Shown: in pieces, positions 48,529 to 60,225 of the stretch
Layout of the letters: every line of letters begins with the position of its first letter
Numbering within the stretch: the first letter of the stretch is position 1
The notes under the pieces: generated by a model
What the model was told of the DNA's origin: nothing
Seen by the model: only the letters and a program-made list of their open reading frames with translations
Database searches by the model: none
Made by a program: the position numbers and the translations under genes
NCBI GenBank assembly: GCA_002189035.1
Contig: NEEC01000016.1
Location: 1,759,001 to 1,823,000 of the forward strand
Direction of reading: 5' to 3'
DNA from: Utricularia gibba
Taxonomy: Eukaryota > Streptophyta > Magnoliopsida > Lamiales > Lentibulariaceae
DNA: 64,000 bases

Positions 48529-48745
48529 AAACCCTAATCCAAATGGATTTGGGTCTTCGGCTCTTCGGTATATAGTATATTACTCCGCAACGGGCCTTGT
48601 TAGAAAACAAGAGATAGACCTACAGACGTTCTTCATCCATTCGAAGGGAACAGAATTTCTTTGGGCCCTCATTTTCATCAATCAGAGCCCATTGCAATGC
48701 ACTACGGGCCCGGACGAGTCTCCATATACTTGAGGTAAAGGCCCA
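48529..48745 (-). promoter_or_regulatory. eS10 promoter motifs: telo-box and site II-type boxes
   Basis: AAACCCTAA at 48529-48537 is a telo-box; GGGCC/GGCCCA boxes are at 48593, 48662-48668, 48704 and 48740-48745. This combination is known for plant ribosomal protein promoters. The spacing from the start codon (about 60-275 bases) fits. Confidence 0.7.
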
Positions 48746-48754
48746 TGCCTTTGT

Positions 48755-48860
48755 CCCAATCCCGGATTGTTCGTGGATCTGCTCCGCGTTCTCCACCCCG
48801 ACATGGAGCTTCGGGCGGCGCAGAAACTCCCATCCGGCTGATCGCATCTGAAACAATTTG
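48755..48860 (+). pseudogene. Duplicated 3' end of the GDSL esterase gene
   Basis: 48803-48855 matches 47071-47125 of the intact gene (GAGCTTC-GG-GGCG-AGAAACTCC-ATCCGGCTGAT pattern), including the stop codon and the first bases after it; the encoded end is AQKLPSG* versus AKKLRSG*. Upstream similarity fades quickly. A partial tandem copy now sitting beyond eS10. Confidence 0.8.
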
Positions 48861-48869
48861 AGTTTGCGT

Positions 48870-50759
48870 TTCAGCAGCGAGTGTAAGTTGGGAGTTTGAT
48901 GTGAGTCTTGTTCAAGAAATTAATGCACTAAATGTAGCGAGCTTTAGTGGAATCATCAAATCAATTGGGTCTCAACAACAAAATATCATAAATGACGTTA
49001 AAATATTGATCAAAATCAAGCGATATTGATGAATTCATTTTACTCATTGAAATAAACAAAAGAATATTCTTATATTTAGAATCACTATAATCATTATTTC
49101 TCATGTGAATTCATCAATTCAAAAGTAACTCATCTTTGAAATAAGTAACTAGATTACGTAATTGGTTCATCTCAATCAATAGAAGTACCTTAAAACATTC
49201 AAAATTAAAGATTGATCGGCTAGAGAATGGAACAAATGAGCTAGTCCTATGCGAAATTTCGATTGCCCGTCTATTCTATTAAAGAACCAACCTCCCTATA
49301 TATGGGTTGGGTACTAACATCAAAGGAACAGTGAGTTGATTTTGTGAGAATGGCTAGTATTTGTAAGTGCAATTCATTAATTTTGTTCATCTTTGAATGA
49401 CATTTTACCTGTGATTTTTTTCTTTTGAAATTTCCATATAAAATTTGGTATTGTTTTTCATTTTTCATCAAAATTACACAAACACATCGTTATTATTGAA
49501 TTAAATATAATTCTACCAAGTGATGAGGGAAAATTCAGAAGATGTCACAAATCTAAAGATTTTACTCATCAAAATTAATTTATAAGTTGAACAACAATTC
49601 ATATTTCATTCGTAAAAAAATTAATGTAATAATAATAAATCCAAATCGATTCATATAAAGCAAACGATTTTTAGTTGTTAATCATATGTATAAGCTACAA
49701 TAAATAGAAGAGTATTAGGAAGTAGTTTTCTACTCTAACTAAATTAATAAGTTTTTTTTACTAGCTTCTAAACTAAAAAACAGAAAACATAATACGTAAA
49801 TTGATATTTAAAAAAACAAACAGTAATCATTGCAATTAATCTCAAATTAAATTCATCTTTGACTTTTTGAACTCTAATGGCACATGCTAAACAGTAAGAC
49901 AAAAACAAAAATAATCTATAGGAAAAATCACAACACAGATACTCAGAATAAAGAAGCTTAGGGTACAATGAAAGAGTGAAAGTCAACAAATAACAATAAT
50001 GGTTAAGCCATTGTCACTTATGGTGACAATGATGTAGATGCATTGGCTATTGAATATACAAATTACCTATCTTTAGCATCACAAAGTCCATCCCTATTAA
50101 ATGAATACTCGATATTGAACAAGGTTTTCATCTATCATGTATGCTCCAACTAGTAATGGTTCTCTACTTATGAAAGACAAGATATGAGAACAATCTTTGA
50201 TTTTAATGTAAAATAATTATATAATATATTATCAATATGTATTTAAATATTGATAAAAATTCAAAAATCGATGAATGTAATTTATTAAATAATAAGATAT
50301 TAGAAAAATATATTTATTGTGTTATTTTTTATGTATATTCACATAAAATTTGTAAGAAGACAAGCATAAAACTCTAACAGAGGGTAAAAATCAGAAATGA
50401 GAATCGAACTTAGGAAAATAAAGGAAGTCGCTAGAACTCTTCCAAGAAGGAAAAGAACAAACAGGTACCTGAAGAACTTGCAAAAAATGGCAATGATATC
50501 ATAAACCACAACATAAATGTTCTATATTTAATGCAAAGCTCATTGGATTTACATGGATTGGGAGTTCATCATTAACCATTTCATGTGGTTTTTTATCACA
50601 AATCTCATACTCATCCAGTACCAAAAATCTAGTCCTCAATTTCTTTGAAGTATGTATCTACAAACACGCATAAACATTGTATTAAAAAACAAATTACAGC
50701 AAACTCACATGAATAGTTCAATTTCGAACATAGTATAGTAGACAAAGTTGAATTTTAGC
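48870..50759. other. AT-rich spacer without a recognised gene
   Basis: Short ORFs only; a region around 49270-49470 and 49770-49990 has minus-strand ORFs of low-complexity composition. No family recognised. Confidence 0.5.
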
Positions 50760-51125
50760 ACTTACTTTGATTAATTTATCGAATTTTGAAAGCAGGAGGA
50801 GTAGGTCATATGGTTGCTAGATTACCTTTGATTGTCCTCAAAGTCAAATATTGCATATGTGTCCGTTTGTTGCCAATGACCAATGGCCAAGGTACGAGAT
50901 CATTACCCATCCATTAATGAAATATTCTAATCATGAACAATTTGCTATCTTCCTCAAACAAATAAAGTTGAAGATAATATTGTTCACCCTTCTCGACATC
51001 AAAATCCATGAGAAATGGCTAATCATGAACCTTGACTAAGACTAGTTACATAAAAAATTGTAACATCACATGTGGAAATATGTGAAATCTGAAAGAAATT
51101 CAGTAAATAACCTAGAAGACATTGA
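50760..51125 (-). repeat. Decayed relative of the 16.4-kb LTR segment
   Basis: The plus strand here aligns with the minus strand of about 16340-16700 (shared TTTGATTG-C-TCAAA, GTTGCCAATG-CCA, CATGA-CCTTGACTAAGA and CATGTGGAA-TATG blocks). Nearly all changes are C to T or G to A towards this copy. Confidence 0.75.
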
Positions 51126-53159
51126 AGAAAAATTCATCAATTCCCAAAAACTAAAAAAATGTAAATCATGAATGGCAATGACAAATTATGGAGGAAGTTG
51201 GAGACATGATTGTGTGCAATTAAACAAAGACAATTTCCGAGTGATGAGAGAATATGAACAATACACAATTAATTAGAGGCTAGAAATTCTATCTGTAGAA
51301 AATGGGAGCTTAGGGGAATTTCATGTAAAAATTAGATTTGACAAGTATATTCATTAGTGTTATACTATTTAATATGTCATCTATTTTTATACTTTTGGTG
51401 TGATGAGAATAACAAGTTCAATATTATAGTCAACATTTGGTATTTCTTTTCCATTCCCACCAAAATATGAAAAGAATTATGAATAAGACACTAAATGAAC
51501 CACAGATTGTACACCATAAAATTAATAGGCATGTTGATATGACTAATATAAATAATTAGTGTAGTAAATACAATCACTATAGTCATAATGCCAAAAGTTA
51601 CAAATATATAGGCACAAAGTTAGCTTAACATATATCAAAAAAATATTAAACACGTACAATATTAATATTATAAAATTATTTTGTTTAATCAGAGTTATTT
51701 ATCAATTTTATTGAAATATGGTTATACTAAACTTTTTTTATGATTAGATCATAGGTTGCAAAGCAGAATCTCAATAGTTAATACTTCAAGTCACACCATA
51801 ATAGAAATTATTCTAAATGTCATTGCACAAGAAATTTATGCTATATTAAAATTTGAATTTAATTATATTGCCATCAAAACATAAATATAACTGTTATATT
51901 ATAATTTTTAATGCTAAGAATTGTATGACTAATTCTTCATAACAATCTCTTACCATGACAATATTTTTTTGGTTGCATGTTTTACAAATCATTTATGATA
52001 CTTATGAATGAACCTATCATTTTCAAAGAAGGTAGAAATTTCATCACTCTTTCAAACTTGAAAAATCAGATGAATGTTTTTCTAAGTAATGGTAATTAAA
52101 CATATGATTATAGTATTCCTTTTGTTGTTGATGAACTTTTGTAATTATGAAAATTATATTGATATATGTATGTTTTTTATTTGATTGCTCATGCTATTAT
52201 TTTAAGGTGTTTGAATAATATATTTTGTTGTGTTTGGAAATATTTAATAAAATGGTTATTATAAAAAATATAATTAAAAATATCATAATGATAAAAATAT
52301 ATTGTATAATATGAAATAAAAATAAAATTATTTTACACAAATGTTGATTTTCAAATCCACTTATTTGTTGTAAATTTCCTCCTCAATAGGATTAGTGCGA
52401 ACAAAAAAAAAAAAGGGATATAAGATTTTAATGTGAAAACCAAATCGATAAAAGCCACAAATGCTAATCACACGAGATCAGAAATTATTCATTAATCACC
52501 GAGTTTCAACATAGGAGCAAGAACATGCTCAATTTGGCAAAACTTTTTCCATAAAACCAAGAAAAACAGCAATGCTCTAAGTGTCGATGAAAATCAAGAT
52601 ATACCTAAATGAAGGCATGTCTTAGCAACTGATCAAGAATCACCAGTAGAGCTCTTGAGACGCTCCTCTGATTTCTGCAAAAAAACCGAACTTAACGATA
52701 GCAGTCATTGGTTCCATTTGTAGCTTCTAGTATTTGGGCTCTGATGAAGGAACGCAAGCTAGATTCGGGCTGGGCCGATTTAGACTTTAGCCCACTTGAA
52801 ATGAGGGAGAACTGCCAGCCCAACATCATTTTACTACATTCTACATATTTGAAATCTCAAATTTCTAATTCTGCAAAAATTAGAACATAATTTCTCTAAT
52901 AATCATATCCTACCAAATTACAATTGATTAACACACCCTAACTGTATATTGTCATCAGAACGAGTTGTTTGAAATATTATCTCGACCAAGAAGATCAGTG
53001 TACCTCAAGAGAAATATTATCTCGGGGCAGAATCCAATCGTTCATCTATGCATCAGTGGCCTGGAAAAACTACAGTACAAGACAAAGGTGAATACTGTAA
53101 AGCAAGCGACTTCATCTTACTGGAGGAAGAAACATGGATAAAAGCATTTTAATGCACTT
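51126..53159. other. AT-rich spacer
   Basis: No gene supported. A moderately GC-richer patch at 52600-52830 carries a 60-codon ORF with no recognised family. Confidence 0.5.
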
Positions 53160-53452
53160 TCAAGTGTTATAAAAGATGAATGGAAGCAGTGATTTTATTA
53201 GATAACCAGGGGGCTTTAAATAGTCAATTACAAGGAAAGTAAAAATAGATAAAATAAAAGAAATAAAATCCATGATGCACGGCTGCATGGAACGATTCCC
53301 AGGCGGTAAAAGTGCAACCCACTCATTCAACCTTTTGACTAGTTCTTGTAATGACTGGGCGTATTCTTGCTTGGACAACTAATGACATCATACTCCTTCA
53401 TGAAGCTCCAAGTTCCACAAACCTTCCCCTAGTCTAAAAATACCTAAGTTCT

Positions 53453-54480
53453 TCAAACTAAAGGAACTTCCTTTAACCCCAGCAAGGTGTGCAGCTTCAA
53501 GAAAGCATCCGAGGGTAATGTCTTGTTCATGGTATTTGCGATCTGATCCTCTGATTTACAGTAAACCAGTTGCACCTTCCCTTCCTTGTGAAGATTTCTC
53601 AAAAAATGAAACCTTACATGTGTGTGTTTGCTCTTACCATGTAACATCGCATTCTTGGACAACTTGATTGTAGAAACATTATCAACCTGAATAATCAGCA
53701 GTTTGTTTGGTGTTACTCCCAAATGTTGTAAAATTATGAGCACCCAGATTCCTTGACAAGCACTTGAGGTGTCTTCTGTAGTGGACAGTGTGACTATTAC
53801 CTGTTTCCTTGAGCTCCATGCAACACTAGATCCATTTATCATAAACACATACCCTGAGGTACTTTTCCGATCATTTGGATCTCTTGCGTAATCACTGTCA
53901 CTAAAAACACTCAGATCAAGATTTTGAGAGGAGCCAAAAAAATAAACCATAATTCTTTGTCCCTTGGACACATCCCATTATCCTTTTCACAAGTTGCACA
54001 AGGCTCTCTCTTAGTGATGTCATATATCGACTTGCTAGAGCCACATCATACATTAAGTCTGGACAGGTAGTGGTTAGATACATCAAACCACCAATCATCT
54101 TCCTGTATGTCAAGGGATCAGCATATAAGCCATACAAATCCTTACTTACATGCTCATTAGTGGCCGAAGGGGTCTTCAATGACTTGCAGTTGGTCATCTC
54201 AAATTTTGCCAAAAAATCTCTCGCATATTTCCTTTGGTGTAGATAAATTCCTTCTTTAGTTTGCATAACTTCCAAACCCAAGAAATACTTCATCAATCCA
54301 AGGTCGGTCATTTCAATGAACCATGGATTGTTTGAAAGCGTAAATCAGTTTTTCATCACTTCCTGTAAACAATAAATCATCCACATAAACGCTGACAACT
54401 AGAATCGATTCCAAGGTTTTTCCATGTTTGATGAACAGAGATGGTTCCTCATGTTCTCTTGTGAATCCTGTCTACATAAG
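53453..54480 (-). pseudogene. Copia reverse transcriptase/RNase H remnant
   Basis: The RT part contains YVDDLL and then MTDLGLMKYFLGLEV, and KSLKTPSATNEH; RNase H has SDSDYARDPNDRKSTSGY and VTLSTTE, ending GLKEVPLV near the 3' LTR. Frames shift between the pieces near 53950, and integrase is absent upstream. Confidence 0.88.
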
Positions 54481-54484
54481 GTAT

Positions 54485-55085
54485 TTTCCAATCTATTAAA
54501 TTATTAAGGTTTAATTTACGTGTTTAATTTTTCCATAGTTTAAATTAAAACCCATTTGGTGAGGAAGTTTATTTAAACTATAGTTTATAATTTAGCATGT
54601 TTGATAGATGAGTGTAATTGTATAAAAATGATGAATTAACTATTATATCCTTTAATTTCATTTTACTTTCATCTTTTTTTATTCACCAACTTTTTTACTT
54701 TTATCATCTTTTCTTTGTTTTGACAATCTGTGTTTTCAGTTTCTCACACTAGGTTTTGTGTAAGATTACCAAAAAATTCGAGTTTATGTTTTCAAAAACA
54801 ATTGGCTTTGAATTAGGGCTAACAAAAATTTAGATTGGGGGGGGGGGGGGTGACAGTAAAATAGGGAATACACAAAAAATATGAGGGTAAAATAGTCTAT
54901 ACAAAAATACAAGAAGCCAATTTATTTTAAACCCATGTACATGTTGGGTTTAGTTTAAACACTTAAAACCATGAAATCTAAGGATTATTTTAAACCTACG
55001 TTTGAAATTAACCCTGTTACCAAACAATATGATTAATAAACCTAACTGAGGAAAACCAGGCTATTCCTCCTACCAAACTCGCCCT
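54485..55085. mobile_element. AT-rich insert inside the copia element
   Basis: About 600 bases lacking copia similarity lie between the pre-integrase segment and the RT segment. It contains TTTAGTTTAAAC-type motifs also seen at 3.4-3.56 kb and ends near GTAGG...CCAAACTCGCCCTTA, resembling a MITE end. A run of 14 G (54837-54850) lies inside. Clean terminal repeats or a target duplication were not found. Confidence 0.45.
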
Positions 55086-55617
55086 TAGTCTCATTTTGTT
55101 GTTCAAAAACAAGTATGAACATACGATTCGAACTCATATCGGTTTGCAAAATCAAACCCTTAGTGGGATGAAACAGCTTACATGTGTTGTTGCCAATTAA
55201 TAGGCTGACTCCCTTCTGCTGGAGCTATCCAAGATTGAATAAATTATTCCTGAGATCTAGTATACAGTAGACATCAGAGAAGGTATACTTGTGCCCATCA
55301 AATATTAATTTTACATCACCTTTTCACATCATCGTTAGCCATAATCCATCTCCGAGCCTTACTGAATGTTTGAATTTTCCATCCAGATTGCTGAAAAGAT
55401 CCTTTCGTCCACTCATGTGATTTGAACATTCAAAGTTCAAAAACCAAACATCTGGTTTTCCAACTACAACACTGACCTCACTATAGGCCATCAATAAAAT
55501 GTCCTCCTTTTCTTGACTTTCAGAAAAATTAATTTCCTTCTAATGAGGACACTCAACTCTATAGTGTCCCAATTTGTGATAGTGGTAACACTCCACTATT
55601 TCTTTGTTCACATTTAG

Positions 55618-56325
55618 TCACCCTCGACCTCGTCCTCGACCTCGAAATGAAGATCGTCCTCTTCCTTGGGAGGAACTCGTAGCCAATGCCTGGTCTTCAT
55701 GTATGATAGACTTGCTGAATTTTTGCTCATAAACAGTGAGAGATCCCTGCAGCTCGTCGATGGAAAGATTCTCAATATCTTGGGCCTCTTCTACTGAGCA
55801 TACAATATAATTGTATCTCTCCGGAAGGGACCTTAAGATTTTAAGAACAATGGTAGTGTCAGTAAGATTCTCTCCATAGTTTAGCACATTTCTAGCAACG
55901 ATCAGTACCCAACCAAAGAATTCCGTGATGGTCTAATCATTTTTCATGACCAGATTCCCAAAATCCCTACGCAAAGCTTGTAGGAATGAACGCTTTACAT
56001 GCATATTTCATGAAAACTTCCTCCTCATTGCATCCCATATGGCCTTTCCCGAACTCTTATCAAGTATGGTATTAAGAGTTGGGTGATCAAGAGCTTGAAA
56101 GATATAATTCTTTCCCTTCATATCCTTCAGAACAGATTCATGAACTGCTTTCCTCTATGCATTTGTCAACATAGCTCCTTCTGCCGACGTCGAGACATCT
56201 TTCTCAATAACTTCCCACAATTCCTTAGATCGTAAGAAATTCTCCATGAGCATAGCCCAATGCTCATAATGTCCATGAAATTTGGGAATTGCCGATTGCA
56301 CGAAATCACCCATTCCTTCGATACC
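55618..56325 (-). pseudogene. Copia gag (UBN2-type) remnant
   Basis: An intact piece at 55887-55618 reads DTTIVLKILRSLPERYNYIV and a GRGRSSFRGRGRGRG end; upstream pieces to 56300 match the N-terminal part with stops. Confidence 0.85.
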
Positions 56326-56576
56326 AATTGTTAGAAAAGATAAATGGAAGGAGTGATTTTATTAGATAACCAGGGCGTTTCAAATAGTCAACTATAAGGA
56401 AAGTAAAAATAGATAAAATAAAAGAAATAACATCCATAATACACGACTGCATGGAATGATTCACGCAACCCACTCATTCAACCTTTAGACTAGTTATTAC
56501 AATGACCATACTTATTTTTGCAAGGATAACTGATGACATCATACTACTTCATGAAGCTCCAATTTCCAACATCAAG

Positions 56577-57149
56577 CTACTCAAGGCATCCACATTCTTT
56601 CCCTCTGAGCTTCACTTTCAACAATACCTTCAACGACAGGCAGAAAGAAGTGAAGGTAATCGATTACATGCACAAAAACAGGTGTGATTCCCATGGCACA
56701 CAGTCTCAAAACCCCGAAAATCCCAGAAATACAAACCCGGAACCTCTTCCTCATGATGTTGAGCCCTAGCACGGCATTACTCTTTTGCGCGATCCCCCAA
56801 TCATCAGTCGCACAGAATTCGCCTAGTGAGGAAATGGAGAGGAGAGAAGGCGGGATTCAATTCTGGTTCACTTTTAGCCCATCACCGGAGACAGCAGTCA
56901 ATTTGAATAAGAGAAAAAGAAGCTATTTATCGCAAGGGTAATATAGTAATTACATACACTACATGCGTCGGACACATGACCATATTCTCAAATACAGTTA
57001 AACCCATGCATTCTGCTGAGATTCAAATCCGCCTTCATCTTTTTCTCCTCTCCATCTTCATCCATACCTCTTACCTCAAAAATAGTCGGAGTTTTTATTT
57101 TTTTCTTTTTCCGGTGGTTGTTACTGCGACGAAGTTCGGAAACTGGGAA
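56577..57149. other. Upstream region of the ALFIN-like gene
   Basis: Promoter/5' UTR space. 57040-57120 is pyrimidine-rich like a plant leader. No TATA box chosen. Confidence 0.45.
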
Positions 57150-58553
57150 ATGGAGACCGGTTACAATCCTCGTACTGTTGAAGAGGTGTTCAAGGATTTC
57201 AAGGGTCGAAGTGCGGGTCTCATTAAGGCTCTCACTAAAGGTATTACCCCCCCCCCCTCCCGAATCTCTTGTGTTCAGCTTTTTTATTTTTTGTGGCATT
57301 TGTTTCGAGTTAATTTTTGATGTTGTGTTTCGCAATTGGAAAGCTTCCTAAATGATAATGTTGGGTGTTCTGTTTCGCAGATGTCGAGGAGTTCTTCCAT
57401 CAGTGTGATCTTGGTACGTTTATTTCATTAATGTTTCATTCCATTAGGGTTCGGTTTAAGAGTCGGGTGTCTCTAAGCTGAACACTGGGCCTATCGACTG
57501 TTGTATTTGATTTTTGGCTTCAGATACTTTGGCACTTTGCTATGGCTGTATCACTAGATTCTTACCTATTTGTGCTCACAAAGTTGAACCCAGAATGACA
57601 GCCGAAGTGTGTAATTATCCCGTGAACTTTTATGTAATAACGATTGTACCACCTGCTTTGGATGAATGCTTGCTTCACATTTACTGTATGGTTGTACGCA
57701 ACTTTAGGTGTGATTGATACATCTGGTTTGGTGCTCACGTGTTCATTTTTTGTAGAGAAGGAGAATCTTTGCTTGTATGGTTTCCCAAGTGAGCAGTGGG
57801 AGGTCAATTTGCCTGCCGAAGCCGAAGAGGTACCCCCGAGCTCCCTGAGCCGGCCCTTGGCATCAACTTTGCTAGGGATGGAATGCAAGAGAAGGACTGG
57901 CTTTCTCTAGTCGCTGTCCACAGTGATGCATGGCTTGTAGCAGTTGCGTTTTATTTTGGTTCCAGATTTGGTTTTCAGAAAGCAGACAGGTACCCCTTTG
58001 TGTTTCTACTCTGTGCGCTCTATCTAGAGTGATGATGAAGTTGGGTGACTCCAGCTCCTCTGCTTTAGCAATAACCCTCCCATGTCTTGGTGCAGGAAGC
58101 GTCTTTTCAACATGATAAATGAGCTTCCCACCATCTTCGAAGTGTTAACCGGCGCAGCCAAGAAGCAACAGAAGGATAAATATTCAGTTTCAAATCATAG
58201 TAGCAACAAGTCCACATCCAACTCCAAATCTGTAATCCAATCTCCACATCTTATCTTCCTGAAATAGCTGGCTATCCCCTTCTTCTAACAATGCTGCATC
58301 AACCCAGCAGGGAAAACCATCAAAGATGCAATTAAAAGACGAGGATGAAGAGGGGTTGGATGAGGAGGAGGAGGAGGATGAGCACGGGGAGACACTCTGC
58401 GGTGCGTGTGGCGAGAACTATGCATCGGACGAGTTCTGGATATGCTGCGACGTGTGTGAGAAGTGGTTCCACGGCAAGTGCGTGAAGATCACTCCTGCTA
58501 GAGCTGAGCATATCAAGCAGTATAAATGCCCTTCCTGTAGCAGTAACAAGTGA
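57150..58553 (+). CDS. ALFIN-like PHD-finger protein, apparent frameshift
   Basis: Nuclear reader of H3K4 methylation in plants. Five exons: 57150-57240, 57381-57413, 57756-57989, 58096-58231 and 58308 (or 58311)-58553, all GT/AG. The N-terminal Alfin domain spans exons 1-4 (starts [20 protein letters not shown], continues [11 protein letters not shown] and [14 protein letters not shown]). A short basic/serine linker and an acidic run precede the C-terminal PHD finger ([20 protein letters not shown], then H and the last Cys pair in CPSC), zinc ligands complete. In exon 3 the reading frame breaks at a run of five C (57833-57837) where the family pattern [11 protein letters not shown] needs one more base. 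All splice phases fit only if that base is present. Either an assembly error or a true null allele. Confidence 0.85.
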
Positions 58554-59526
58554 GCTCGGCCCTAGCCCTTGAAGCCCCTCCTTCAACACCACTACCTCGT
58601 GGCTGTTTCATTGTTTTGTTTGTTGTCGGGGAACAGCTTCGCTCCTTGTAGGTCAACTCTCAACGTTGACAGTTAGTATTTTTAGTATTTGAATCTATTT
58701 TCCTGGAATACTGAAAAATTATTCAAATATTAAAATTAAACCAAATTGAATATACGACACTGCAACGTGGCATCTAACATTTAGAGGCTACTTTCAAAGT
58801 TGAAAAAGTGATTTTTTTTAAAATTAATATTCATGGTGTTTAATTGATAATATTTCTAATTTTAAAAAAACCAATTTATATTTGGTAGAATAACCTTAAT
58901 AAAATGTTTTGTGGATTTAATCACGATTGCAGTCTCAATTATTAATATTAAAGATTTTTTCATCATAAACATAACTTTTTTTAGCTGATTGTGTTTTAAA
59001 TATAAATTTTATTTTCTCATGTTTCATTTTTTACAAACTACATAATGATTTTTTATATATGAACGATAGAGTGCAATGAATTTGATTTTCTCATGTTTCG
59101 TTTTTATAATTTATAATTTTTTATTTTAAAAAAAGTCTTGGGTACATTTGTTTTCATCTATAAATATGAGGAAGATTGTACAAATAGTTTATTTTAAAAT
59201 GAAAAATTCTAGATGGTAGGGAGTAGACAAGAATACGGTTTCATTTGCAATTTACCCATGTCATACATATTATATTCATAAATTATAAGAGTTTCTAAAT
59301 ATGCATTGTTAAAATACTTCAATTTTGAATATTATTTATAAAGTTATTATTTTAACTTACAAAATATCTCAATTTAGAAAATACCTCCAATTTTACAAAG
59401 TATATGTTTATGTTCATTAATTAAAATTCACGAGATATTGGTATACAAAGTCCATCAGTAAGCTCATGAGATGTGTTAGAATTAATTAATAGATAAATCT
59501 TGAGATATAGAGGGACCAAGTTAATA
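58554..59526. other. 3' flank of the ALFIN-like gene and AT-rich spacer
   Basis: 3' UTR probably ends before 58700. The rest is AT-rich with no gene. Confidence 0.5.
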
Positions 59527-59537
59527 TAAGATTTCAT

Positions 59538-60214
59538 GGATAATTGCCGAATGTGCTATTTTTATTTATCCATTTGAGATTTTAAATATTATTGTTTTAC
59601 AATTCCAAAATTAGTCTTAGCTGTTTAATTAGTTACAAAATACAACATTATTGTTATAAAACGATACTTCAGTGTTAATTCACGTGCCCCTCTTTCAATT
59701 TTTGCAAAAATCAATCTAAAACCCTAATTGTATGCGGAAGTTTTGAATATACATCGAGATTTCGCTTCGATCATGATGAGTCTTTAAGATTTTACCTTCG
59801 ATCATGTAGGGAGGTCGAATATGTGCCAAGATTCAACTAGAAGCAAATACAAATCGAGCTATAAAAAATGGAAAATAGCGGTTAGAGGAAATAGATCTAC
59901 CTTGTTATACGACTCTGAACACGATTGGAGCTAAAATCATAAAGACCCATTGCGATTGAAGCGAAATCTCGATATATATTTGAAACTTTTGCATATAATT
60001 AGGGTTTTAGATTGATTTTCACAAAAATTGAAAGAGGGGCACGTAGATTAACAATGAATTATTGTTATGAACTGAAATTTGCAAGTATTTTGTAAACAAC
60101 AATATTGTATTTTGCAACTTAATAAACAATTAAGGCTAATTTTGGAATTACAAAACACTAATGTCTAAAATCACAAATGAAGAAAATGAAAATGAAATGT
60201 TTGGTAATTTTTCC
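59538..60214. mobile_element. Mutator-type MITE with long inverted repeats
   Basis: Arms of about 240 bases (59538-59780 and about 59945-60214) are reverse complements with moderate divergence, around a spacer of about 165 bases. The ends are GGATAATTGCCGAA and, on the other strand, GGAAAAATTACCAAA. Flanks TAAGATTTCAT (59527-59537) and TAAGATTTGAT (60215-60225) form an 11-base target duplication with one change, in the 9-11 base range typical of Mutator-like elements. No coding capacity. The arms contain AAACCCTAATT motifs. Confidence 0.88.
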
Positions 60215-60225
60215 TAAGATTTGAT

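Larger units (their letters stand above)
53165..56571 (-). mobile_element. Internally deleted Ty1/copia element (Tork/SIRE-like)
   Basis: The 5' LTR is 56329-56571 and the 3' LTR 53165-53419, with exact TCAAG target duplications at 53160-53164 and 56572-56576. LTRs start TGTTA and end CA on the plus strand. A minus-strand ATTGGTATCGAAGG adjoins the 5' LTR as primer binding site. Coding remnants from right to left: UBN2-type gag (about 56300-55620, ending in a GRGRGRG tract), a zinc-knuckle-like CHKLGHYRVEC region, a decayed protease, a GAG-pre-integrase piece to about 55090, then RT with YVDDLL (about 54390) and RNase H (53971-53453). Integrase and the RT N-terminus are missing. Confidence 0.92.

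Noticed and set aside
57247-57257. Run of 11 C as cause of a gene break
   Set aside because: It is in intron 1 of the ALFIN-like gene and does not affect coding.
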